From Catalimonadaceae bacterium JC749 (GTDB lineage: Bacteria; Bacteroidota; Bacteroidia; Cytophagales; Cyclobacteriaceae), in contig JAJNNC010000018.1 in the NCBI GenBank assembly GCA_021730635.1, positions 62,001-126,000 on the forward strand: DNA of 64,000 nt. Reading direction: 5' to 3'. The notes under the pieces are model-generated. The model was given only the letters and a program-made list of their open reading frames with translations, made no database searches and had not been told where the DNA came from. Below are positions 57,348-64,000 of this stretch, piece after piece. Both the position numbers and the translations under genes were made by a program. How positions within the stretch are numbered: the stretch's first letter is position 1; each line of letters starts with the position of its first letter.

Positions 57348-58841
57348 TCAAAAGTCCAGTGATTTACCCTGGTAAAAGTCCAAAACTTTCAAACTAAATA
57401 CATATTGGTATTTAGAGCGGATCAGGTCAGACTCTGCGGTATTGAGATCATTTTTGGCCTGATTGTAATCTACTACCTCTATACCACCCGCCTGGTAACG
57501 GATCTCCGTATTTCTGAAAGCCTCTTGTAAGGAAGTAACTCTTTTTTGATTGGCGACATAACTTTTAGCGGCTGACTTAGCATCCAGATAGGCCTGCTCA
57601 ATGGTCTGCCTCAGTTGGTTTCGCTGGTCAATAGCATTCAGGCGGGCATCGTCCAGATTAATATAAGCATTGGAGACATTGGTTTTCGCCTGCCAGTTGT
57701 TGAAGATGGGAATATTCAGATTGAGGCTTACATAACGACGCAGATTGAAATCAAGTTGGTTGAGATACGTATTGTCAGTAAACTCACTGGGAATTTCAGT
57801 CTCTGTAAAGACAGGCACCTGGGTACCCTCCGGCACGCCCGGAATCCCGGGGGGCGCTATGATGAAATTACTGGTGGGGATGATGCGGGTAATATTCTCT
57901 GTGCCTGCTTTCGGGATCTGGTCGGGCGCTACACTGGAATATGAGGAAAACAGAGCAGCACTCAGGGTCAAAGAAGGATAATAACCGGCTTTGTTGATCG
58001 CCACATTGTATTGCGCACTGGTAATCTGCAGATCAGCACTACGGATAGAGGGTAAGGTTTGGACAGCCTGTTGGTAAACAAAGGTAGCGGAAGCAGGCAA
58101 CGCTTCTTCTTCGGGTACGGCTACCTCCGGGGTGACAATCTCTAACGACTGACTGTCGGGTATTTGCAGAATCTGCTTCAACTGCAGCCGGGCCAGCGCC
58201 AGGTTGTTTTCAGCATTGACAATCTGGAGTTCATCATTGGCCTGCTGGGCTTCCAGTTGTAAGACATCAGCGGAAGGTAAACTCCCTGCCTGCACTAACT
58301 TACGGGTACGCCCCAACTGCAATTCGGTATTTTGCAATTGCAGCCGGGTGGTGTTGAGTAACTCCTGGTTGTAGAGTATCTGGGTATAGGCTTCAATCAC
58401 ATTGAGGGTAATATCATTTTCAGTAGCTTCCAAGTTACTTTGGCTGATCTCTATATTATTTTTGTTCAGCTTAATGGTGTTCAGTTTCCGGAAGCTGTTG
58501 AAAAGAATCACCTCTGCCCCCACATTGACACTTTGCTGGCGCACCGGCTGGTCAACGTATTCATTACTAAACTGATTGATGGTGCGCCCTACGCTATAGC
58601 TTACACTCGAGCTGGCCCCTATGGAAGGCAGCAGATCTGCTTTAGACTGTTTTAACGCTACCTGATCGGCCAGCACATTCAGCTTACTGCGCTGTACAAC
58701 CACATTGTGCTTAATAGCATAGTCAATGCACTCCTGTAGTGTAAAGGTAAAGTCTGTTTCCTCAGAGGGAGTATTCTGTGCCAGCAGAGGAGAGAAAAGC
58801 CATAAGAAAAGAAAGAGGGATTGGAAAAAATGCCATCTCAT
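57348..58841 (-). CDS. TolC-family outer-membrane efflux protein
   Basis: The 497-residue protein has a signal peptide (about 1-21) and two OEP repeats with long amphipathic helices: FTLQECIDYAIKHNVVVQRS, KLNKNNIEISQSNLEATEN, LARLQLKQILQIPDSQSLEI, and NLNIPIFNNWQAKTNVSNAY, RYQAGGIEVVDYNQAKNDLN. Such trimeric channels serve tripartite efflux or type I secretion. No adaptor or pump gene is adjacent. It is 15 bases from the LytTR regulator upstream, so the regulator, kinase and TolC may form one transcript. Confidence 0.93.
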   Translation of the reverse strand: MRWHFFQSLFLFLWLFSPLLAQNTPSEETDFTFTLQECIDYAIKHNVVVQRSKLNVLADQVALKQSKADLLPSIGASSSVSYSVGRTINQFSNEYVDQPVRQQSVNVGAEVILFNSFRKLNTIKLNKNNIEISQSNLEATENDITLNVIEAYTQILYNQELLNTTRLQLQNTELQLGRTRKLVQAGSLPSADVLQLEAQQANDELQIVNAENNLALARLQLKQILQIPDSQSLEIVTPEVAVPEEEALPASATFVYQQAVQTLPSIRSADLQITSAQYNVAINKAGYYPSLTLSAALFSSYSSVAPDQIPKAGTENITRIIPTSNFIIAPPGIPGVPEGTQVPVFTETEIPSEFTDNTYLNQLDFNLRRYVSLNLNIPIFNNWQAKTNVSNAYINLDDARLNAIDQRNQLRQTIEQAYLDAKSAAKSYVANQKRVTSLQEAFRNTEIRYQAGGIEVVDYNQAKNDLNTAESDLIRSKYQYVFSLKVLDFYQGKSLDF

Positions 58842-58856
58842 GAAACAGAGGTTGTG

Positions 58857-59552
58857 TTAATGTCTGGATAATCTTTGCATGAAAGCTTCCCGAAAGACTT
58901 CTCCTATGGGAATTTCAACCGTATCCATAAACACTTTCCTCTTTTGTACGAGGCTTACTCTTTCAAAATCTATAATATAACTCCGGTGAATACGAATAAA
59001 ATTATCCGGCAACAAATCTTCCAGGGCCTTCATACTCATCAACGCAATCACCGTTTTTCCGGTTGTATGAATTTTCACATAGTCTTTCAGCCCTTCAATG
59101 TAGAGTATTTCATTGAACTTTACTTTCACAGTATCATACCCGGATTTTACAAACATATACTCCTTATCGGTGACTACCTCACCGTTTTTATGCTGCAAAT
59201 TAATCAGGTGAGAAGCTTTGTTGACCGCCTTCAGAAAACGCTCGAAGGTAAAAGGTTTTAACAGGTAATCTACCGCATCCAGGTTGAAACCCTCCAGGGC
59301 ATAATCGGAGTAAGCCGTGGTGAAAATGACCAGGGGCTGGTAATTCAGACTTTTCAGGAGTTGTACGCCAGACACTTGAGGCATTTGTATATCCAAAAAC
59401 AGCAGCTCAATATCATGCTGATGCATCAGCTCCATGGCTTCCATCGCACTGGTGCAGCCTTTGATGAGTTTCAAAAAAGGCACTTTCTCAATAAAATCTT
59501 CCAACACATCCAGTGCCAGCGGTTCATCATCAATAGCCAGGCAGTTAATCAT
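58857..59552 (-). CDS. LytTR-family response regulator
   Basis: The 231-residue protein has a receiver domain (1-120; IDDEPLALDVLEDF, phospho-acceptor Asp54 in LFLDIQMP, Lys in YLLKPF) and a LytTR DNA-binding domain (about 125-231; EILYIEGLKDYVKIHTTGKT, FIRIHRSYIIDFERV). It regulates genes with direct-repeat sites in response to its adjacent LytS-type kinase, whose stop it overlaps by eight bases. Target genes are unknown, but the TolC gene downstream is a candidate. Confidence 0.95.
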   Translation of the reverse strand: MINCLAIDDEPLALDVLEDFIEKVPFLKLIKGCTSAMEAMELMHQHDIELLFLDIQMPQVSGVQLLKSLNYQPLVIFTTAYSDYALEGFNLDAVDYLLKPFTFERFLKAVNKASHLINLQHKNGEVVTDKEYMFVKSGYDTVKVKFNEILYIEGLKDYVKIHTTGKTVIALMSMKALEDLLPDNFIRIHRSYIIDFERVSLVQKRKVFMDTVEIPIGEVFREAFMQRLSRH

Positions 59553-60582
59553 GGATAAGGTCCAGTTTTAATGAGACTTTGAAGGTATCCCCGTCCTGTT
59601 GAATTTGTAAGTGGTGTCGTTCGGGGTATAACAAATGTAATCTTTTTTCTATATTTTTTAGTCCTATACCGGAATGTTTGTCTTTCACATGGCCATTTTT
59701 TGCCAGCGTATTTTCTACCTTAAAGAACAACTGATTATCTTCTACCTTCAGGCAGATATCTATTTTTGCTTTTTCCTGAAATACATCGCCGTGTTTGAAA
59801 GCGTTCTCCACAAATGGCTCCAGGAGCATGGGTTCTATGCTTTTCGTCTCAATGTCTCCTACGGTTTCAAAATTAATCTTCGTTTGCCGGTTGATCCTCA
59901 GTTTTTGCAGGTCTATATAATTGTGCAGATGTTCCACTTCTTTGCTCAGATTGATTTGCTCAGCCGTAGAATCATATAGCATATAGCGCATCATTTCCGA
60001 CAGTTTGACAATGGCTTTGGGAGCATCGTCTGATTTTTTAATAGCCAGCGAGTAAATACTGTTCAGGTTGTTAAACAAGGAATGAGGATTGATCTGAGAC
60101 TTCAGCAAAGCCAGTTCGGAAGCCATTTTCTCATTTTCCATTTCCTTTTTCAGCCGTTCGTTTTTAAACCATTCTTTGGTCATTTTTACGCCTCCACTGA
60201 TGGTCAGCACCAATAAGCTGTTCATGAAAGCCTGTCCGGTCACAATGCGCGGGAACCAATGGTTTTCTTGGTAAAAGTCAGCATTGATCAGCAATTGTAT
60301 CCCGTGATAGGTATAAATAATCAGGAGCAACGCTCCCACTATCGTTAAGATGTACAGGGTGATTTTCTTTTTGGCCAGAAAATGAGGAATAAAGACATTG
60401 GTATTGGTATAAAACAGCATCGTCAATGGCACCATGTAAAGGAATACCTGGAGGATAGAGTTAGGCCTTTGGATCGGAAGGCTCAGAATAAAAAACATGA
60501 TCAGCGAAAACAGTAACCATCCAATCAGATGAATAACCATTTCTCTTCTTTTCTTCTTACGTGTCATCATGGCTTGTTGCAT
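59545..60582 (-). CDS. LytS-type sensor histidine kinase (His_kinase family)
   Basis: The 345-residue protein has four membrane helices (about 17-133) and a His_kinase domain with phospho-acceptor His167 in KSQINPHSLFNNLNSIY, then the short HATPase-like part with LLEPFVENAFKHG and DKHSGIGLKNIEKRL. The family motif is normally NPHFLFN; Ser here replaces Phe. The first in-frame ATG is used; another at residue 15 is possible. It forms a two-gene system with the LytTR regulator. Confidence 0.92.
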   Translation of the reverse strand: MQQAMMTRKKKRREMVIHLIGWLLFSLIMFFILSLPIQRPNSILQVFLYMVPLTMLFYTNTNVFIPHFLAKKKITLYILTIVGALLLIIYTYHGIQLLINADFYQENHWFPRIVTGQAFMNSLLVLTISGGVKMTKEWFKNERLKKEMENEKMASELALLKSQINPHSLFNNLNSIYSLAIKKSDDAPKAIVKLSEMMRYMLYDSTAEQINLSKEVEHLHNYIDLQKLRINRQTKINFETVGDIETKSIEPMLLEPFVENAFKHGDVFQEKAKIDICLKVEDNQLFFKVENTLAKNGHVKDKHSGIGLKNIEKRLHLLYPERHHLQIQQDGDTFKVSLKLDLIHD

Positions 60583-60751
60583 ACTACTAATGATTCAACG
60601 TACCAAAGATACTTTGAATTCCACTGAGACGGTGATATGATAGACAAGCCATTGGATTTTTTCTACTGAACTGCAAAAAAAATCGCTTAATGACGAAACT
60701 ATTTTCAGCAATTTCAGAAGCTGATTAGCCCTTATCCTTTGAAAAGAAAAC

Positions 60752-62209
60752 CTAATAATCCTGATGAATGGCTTTCAGTATTTTTTCCATTTCAAATTTG
60801 TAGACAGAGGAGGAAGTGACATAATTGTTGTGCATAAAACTGAAGATCAGCTTTTTCCCGGTCCGGGTGATTAAATAGCCGCTTAGAGCATGTTTGTTGC
60901 TCAGGGTGCCGGTTTTGGCAAAGACATAAGGCTCCCCTGCCTCATTTTTATACCAGTCTTGTATGGTGCCCGAAACGCCACCGGCCGGAAAGATATTAAA
61001 TATTTCCTCATCCTCCAGTTCTTCGTCTACTTTACGGAGCAGTGCTACAATAGTCCGGGGTGTCTGCAAATTGTACCTTGATAAGCCCGAACCATCAACC
61101 CAGACGGGTTCATCCGGCAGATCTTCCAGATAATGTTGCTTTACATAAGCAATGGCCGAGTCGATGCTGAGCGTATCCCGGAATTGAGAAGAACAAACCA
61201 ATAATAACTGTTCTGCCAGAAAATTATCACTGATGTGCATCATCCGTCTGTAAACGCTGTCTGCGGGCACGCTATAGATTGTCTGCGGGAAAGTTTTCAG
61301 CGAGCCCTGGTATCTGTTCACTTTCCTGTGCAAAGTGTCTGCCAGCAGGTTTAACAACAGGTCGGTAGAATATTTAAAGGGAATATCTTCTGTAAAGGCC
61401 AGGGTGTCGTCTTTGGGTGCATATTGAAAGTAATTATCATGTTGGTTGCGGCGTATATAATCCGGCAATACCGCTTCACTGGCGAAGCCGGTAATATATG
61501 AAGTGAAAAAATCCGGATACGCCAGGGGCTTGGGCAGATGCTTCTTAAACTGAAAACGCACCAGATTCGCGTAAATGGGAAACACTGATTTTTCCGTTGA
61601 GTAATAATAGTTGTAATCACTCCAGGCCCAGCCCGGCCCGAAATAATCGTCCTGCGAAGGTCTTTCTATGTAAAATAAGGGCTGCTCAGCCGATTGCAGA
61701 AAATGGTAGACACCTTGCTGATGCGTGGTATCAAAACGATAGATGTCGGGATGCAGGAAGGTAGGATCACCGGTACCGGTAAAAATCAGGGAATCTCCGT
61801 TTACTGCGTATTGTAACGCCGGAATAGAATCTCCTAACATTTTCAGGCAGGCATACAGGGTAAAAATTTTGGTATTGGAGGCAGGCGTATAGTATTTATC
61901 GGCCTGATATTCGTAGACCATTTCGTCCCGTTCAGGATCATATAAAGCAAATCCTGTAAAATTCTGGTCAAAGACAGGCGATTGATCTACCATTTGCCTA
62001 AACTGCCGGGTATGGACACCAGGACGGTTGGCGCAAGACATGAGTACAAACAGAAGGATAGAATAACTGAAGGACTGAAGGATTGAAGGATTGAAGGCTC
62101 GAAGGATTGAAGGATTGAGGGATGGAAGGACTGAAGGGTTGAAGGATTGAGGGATTGAATTATATTGATTCTTTATGTTTTGTTTGTGTCTATCACTGGG
62201 AAACTTCAT
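60752..62209 (-). CDS. dacB: D-alanyl-D-alanine carboxypeptidase/endopeptidase (PBP4, S13 family) lipoprotein with repeat-derived leader
   Basis: The 485-residue protein has the S13 motifs SNTK (Ser111, Lys114), SDN in HISDNFLAEQLL, WVDGSGLSRYN, and KTG in FAKTGTLSNKHALSGYL. It trims or cleaves peptidoglycan peptides. The lipobox LMSC gives Cys59 as acylated residue. Residues about 17-48 come from the octamer array (period-8 peptide: SFNPSVLP, SLNPSILR, AFNPSILQ, SFSYSILL), an unusual leader before the hydrophobic segment SYSILLFVLMSC. The natural start may be disturbed; ATG 62209 is the only upstream in-frame start seen. Confidence 0.9.
   Translation of the reverse strand: MKFPSDRHKQNIKNQYNSIPQSFNPSVLPSLNPSILRAFNPSILQSFSYSILLFVLMSCANRPGVHTRQFRQMVDQSPVFDQNFTGFALYDPERDEMVYEYQADKYYTPASNTKIFTLYACLKMLGDSIPALQYAVNGDSLIFTGTGDPTFLHPDIYRFDTTHQQGVYHFLQSAEQPLFYIERPSQDDYFGPGWAWSDYNYYYSTEKSVFPIYANLVRFQFKKHLPKPLAYPDFFTSYITGFASEAVLPDYIRRNQHDNYFQYAPKDDTLAFTEDIPFKYSTDLLLNLLADTLHRKVNRYQGSLKTFPQTIYSVPADSVYRRMMHISDNFLAEQLLLVCSSQFRDTLSIDSAIAYVKQHYLEDLPDEPVWVDGSGLSRYNLQTPRTIVALLRKVDEELEDEEIFNIFPAGGVSGTIQDWYKNEAGEPYVFAKTGTLSNKHALSGYLITRTGKKLIFSFMHNNYVTSSSVYKFEMEKILKAIHQDY
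62067..62159. repeat. Octamer array R4 inside the 5' end of the PBP4-type gene
   Basis: The plus strand reads CTGAAGGA, CTGAAGGA, TTGAAGGA, TTGAAGGC, TCGAAGGA, TTGAAGGA, TTGAGGGA, TGGAAGGA, CTGAAGGG, TTGAAGGA, TTGAGGGA at an 8-base step. It lies antisense to the lipoprotein gene and encodes an eight-residue peptide repeat there. Confidence 0.9.
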
Positions 62210-62413
62210 ATGAATTGTCTTTTGCCTGCGTACTGTTTTATTATGAAAATGATGCTCATTAGTGATCGGAGAAATACCTACACGCTACTTCTCTTGCAAT
62301 GATTCAAATATTCCATCATTTTTCAAAGTGAACCAAAAAGGTTAAGTTTAAATTATTCGAAGCATAAGGCAAAGTTTTTCGTTACATTTATATACCAATA
62401 AAACTACCTGGTT

Positions 62414-62779
62414 ATGATGGACAATGACCCTACTTTGAATGGAAAATATTTAGGTACTATTTCTCAGGATTTCGTGGTGGTAGCCGATACACTCAAAGAA
62501 GCCAGCTACCAAGTCAGAAAAAGAGGATATTCCAACTATCCCATTTTTCCTATTTCCAAAGTACCCACGCCTATCGGACAAACGCTCATCACCAGGGGCG
62601 AGCTGGCGACCAACTGGCACTATAATGTGACCTACCTGGATGAGTTTGTCCAGCGTAAGCTGATAGATGATGTAGAGGCGTTTAAAAAAGCCTACAAGGA
62701 CCCCGACGAGTTCTGCTGCCTGTTTGTGATAGACGAAAACTTTACCAGCTTCGTTTTTATTCCTTATCCGGAAGAGTAA
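62414..62779 (+). CDS. Small conserved-type cytoplasmic protein, function unknown
   Basis: The 121-residue protein (NGKYLGTISQDFVVVADTLK, GYSNYPIFPISKVPTPIGQT, ELATNWHYNVTYLDEFVQRK, FCCLFVIDENFTSFVFIPYP) has no signal peptide or membrane segment. It looks compact and well structured, and its style resembles small proteins conserved across Bacteroidota, but I cannot name a family. Transcribed alone. Confidence 0.75.
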   Translation: MMDNDPTLNGKYLGTISQDFVVVADTLKEASYQVRKRGYSNYPIFPISKVPTPIGQTLITRGELATNWHYNVTYLDEFVQRKLIDDVEAFKKAYKDPDEFCCLFVIDENFTSFVFIPYPEE

Positions 62780-62799
62780 GAGCTCATCTCTTTTTCCGA

Positions 62800-62967
62800 C
62801 TACAGTCTCCTATTCCTTCCTCGAAATTTCCGGAAGATCCAGACAAGAATTAAAATAACCAAAACGACCAGGATGATGGCCACCCAGAAACCAGCAGCAA
62901 AGATGCCCTCGATCAGCTCACCGATTTGCAACAGAACGAAATGATATAGATTCAAGAGTAGATGCAT
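62800..62967 (-). CDS. 55-residue single-pass membrane protein
   Basis: From ATG 62967 the frame reads MHLLLNLYHFVLLQIGELIE then GIFAAGFWVAIILVVLVILI and LVWIFRKFRGRNRRL, stop 62800-62802. One strong membrane helix (about 26-44) is followed by a basic cytoplasmic tail, as expected for a positive-inside small membrane protein. It is convergent with the 121-residue protein gene (20 bases). Confidence 0.55.
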   Translation of the reverse strand: MHLLLNLYHFVLLQIGELIEGIFAAGFWVAIILVVLVILILVWIFRKFRGRNRRL

Positions 62968-63135
62968 AAAAATTGGATTATCATGTAAAAAAATTAAACA
63001 CTGATTCAGTAACCCAACTACATTTTGTTGAACAAAGTTATATTAAACCATAGAAAAATTCATAGAGAAAAAAGTTATGACGCTCTAAGCCTCTTCTCAG
63101 GATTCACTATTTTCATTACCCACAGCTAAGGTTGA

Positions 63136-64000
63136 TCAAAAAGAAACGGAAACTTTTGCTCTCAGATTGAAAGGGGAGCCGGGCGTAAAATGGATTTCCG
63201 TAACACTGGAAGGTTCATCTCGCAGCCGGGAAGTCGTCTCAAATTGGGTTTCTTTCCAGTCGGTGTTGAACAGGTTCTCGGCTATAAGCGACAAACTCCA
63301 CTGACGAAAAGAATAATGAATATTCGCATCGGTTACAAAATATCCCTGGGCTACGAGGGAATGGTCCTCATTGGCTGGCCGGTCATGGAGATAACAATAC
63401 CGCAGACTTCCGGAAAGGCCGGAAGGAAGAAGCCAGGAAACCCCTCCGGTAGCTGTAAAACTGGGCGCCAGGGGAATATACGACTGCCCTTCCGGTGCCT
63501 CTATGGCTCTGGCATGCGCATAATTGAAGTCAGCATCTAAAAATAAGGCAGGGTTGAGCTGATAACGGATACTTAGGTCTACGCCTTTCCGCCGGGTCTT
63601 TCCGCTGGGTTCAATCACACCTTCATCGCCTACATACACAAACTCCTGTTGCAGAAAAAGATACCAGCAGGCAAGATTTACCAGCCACTGGTCAGACACT
63701 TTCCAGACAGTGCCCAGGTCGGTACCGTAAGCCGCCGGTAAAATTTCTTTCGCCTGTTGCACCACCACCCGGGTATCATTGGAATGAAAACCGACGCCTG
63801 ATTTTGCGTAGAGCTGCCAGCGTGGGTTGGGTGTAAAAACAATATTGAACTTGGGAGCAGCGAATACTTTTCTTTCAGAAGCTGTATAAAAAACACTGTC
63901 GAGCTGGTCATAGTAGTCAAATTTAAAATAGTCCAGCCTGAGACCCGGGTTGAATAGCCATCGACCTGCCTCAAATTCTGCGCTGATAAAGCCATACAGG
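63136..64000 (-). CDS. TonB-dependent receptor, C-terminal barrel part (continues beyond window)
   Basis: The frame is open from the window end to the stop at 63136, 288 residues. Alternating strands include RWLFNPGLRLDYFKFDYYDQ, FNIVFTPNPRWQLYAKSGVG, GVDLSIRYQLNPALFLDADF, FVTDANIHYSFRQWSLSLIA followed by ENLFNTDWKETQF, and a terminal FNLRAKVSVSF with aromatic end, as in outer-membrane TonB receptors (ENLFN is a common late-barrel motif). Plug domain and TonB box lie outside, so the ligand cannot be judged. An internal ATG at 63768 is not the start. Confidence 0.9.
   Translation of the reverse strand, partial: LYGFISAEFEAGRWLFNPGLRLDYFKFDYYDQLDSVFYTASERKVFAAPKFNIVFTPNPRWQLYAKSGVGFHSNDTRVVVQQAKEILPAAYGTDLGTVWKVSDQWLVNLACWYLFLQQEFVYVGDEGVIEPSGKTRRKGVDLSIRYQLNPALFLDADFNYAHARAIEAPEGQSYIPLAPSFTATGGVSWLLPSGLSGSLRYCYLHDRPANEDHSLVAQGYFVTDANIHYSFRQWSLSLIAENLFNTDWKETQFETTSRLRDEPSSVTEIHFTPGSPFNLRAKVSVSF

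Overview
The window looks like a chromosomal piece of a free-living, probably marine or sediment Bacteroidota of the Cytophagales type. Evidence: three large surface proteins ending in type IX secretion (T9SS type A) sorting domains, a TonB-dependent receptor, FecR-like, DUF4385 and LytTR/LytS-type genes typical of that phylum, a TATATTTG element that fits the Bacteroidota -7 promoter consensus, and weak Shine-Dalgarno signals. Base composition is moderate except for one clearly AT-rich block (about 34.3-48.2 kb).

Layout. 1-2580: the 3' part of a subtilisin-like T9SS protease with seven exact 60-residue repeats. 2581-7300: a gene graveyard (fragments of an S41-like protein, an IS3-type orfA, an NmrA/QOR2-type reductase, a tyrosine integrase and an SMR exporter) around an intact ThuA-like protein and a DUF457-type membrane protein. 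7322-12915: a hemicellulose block (GH10 xylanase, tandem CE1-type esterase, T9SS protein with a CBM6/35-like module), with a tRNA-Pro(CGG) inside it. 13253-31822: housekeeping and regulatory genes: gcvP, bestrophin, PIG-L deacetylase, TrkA-C membrane protein, DUF4385, riboflavin synthase, PAP2 phosphatase, FecR-like protein, meaB, Rieske/FAD reductase, a 928-residue envelope protein, a PAS histidine kinase, a PyrR-like phosphoribosyltransferase and an Lrp/AsnC regulator.

32017-57242 is a surface polysaccharide locus read almost entirely on the minus strand: Wzi-like outer-membrane protein and a polytopic membrane protein, a plus-strand glycosyltransferase, LegC-type aminotransferase and NeuD-type acyltransferase, Wzm/Wzt ABC exporter, methyltransferase, sulfotransferase, NKWYS-type protein, six or more glycosyltransferases, pyruvyltransferase, asparagine-synthase-like protein, O-acyltransferase, and a PKD-repeat T9SS protein. 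This is the gene set of an ABC-transporter-dependent O-polysaccharide or capsule decorated with methyl, sulfate, pyruvate, acyl and possibly amide groups. Both edges of the AT-rich block fall inside multidomain genes (wzt and the PKD protein), as if the variable part had been exchanged by recombination in conserved domains.

57348-64000: TolC-family protein, LytTR regulator with LytS-type kinase, a PBP4-type lipoprotein, a conserved small protein, a 55-residue membrane protein and the 3' end of a TonB-dependent receptor.

The most unusual feature is an octamer tandem repeat (consensus AAGGAYTG on the plus strand) at several separate places. Two opposed arrays bracket a four-helix-bundle (S23-like) gene, one array forms the leader-encoding part of the PBP4-type lipoprotein gene, and two lie directly after stop codons.
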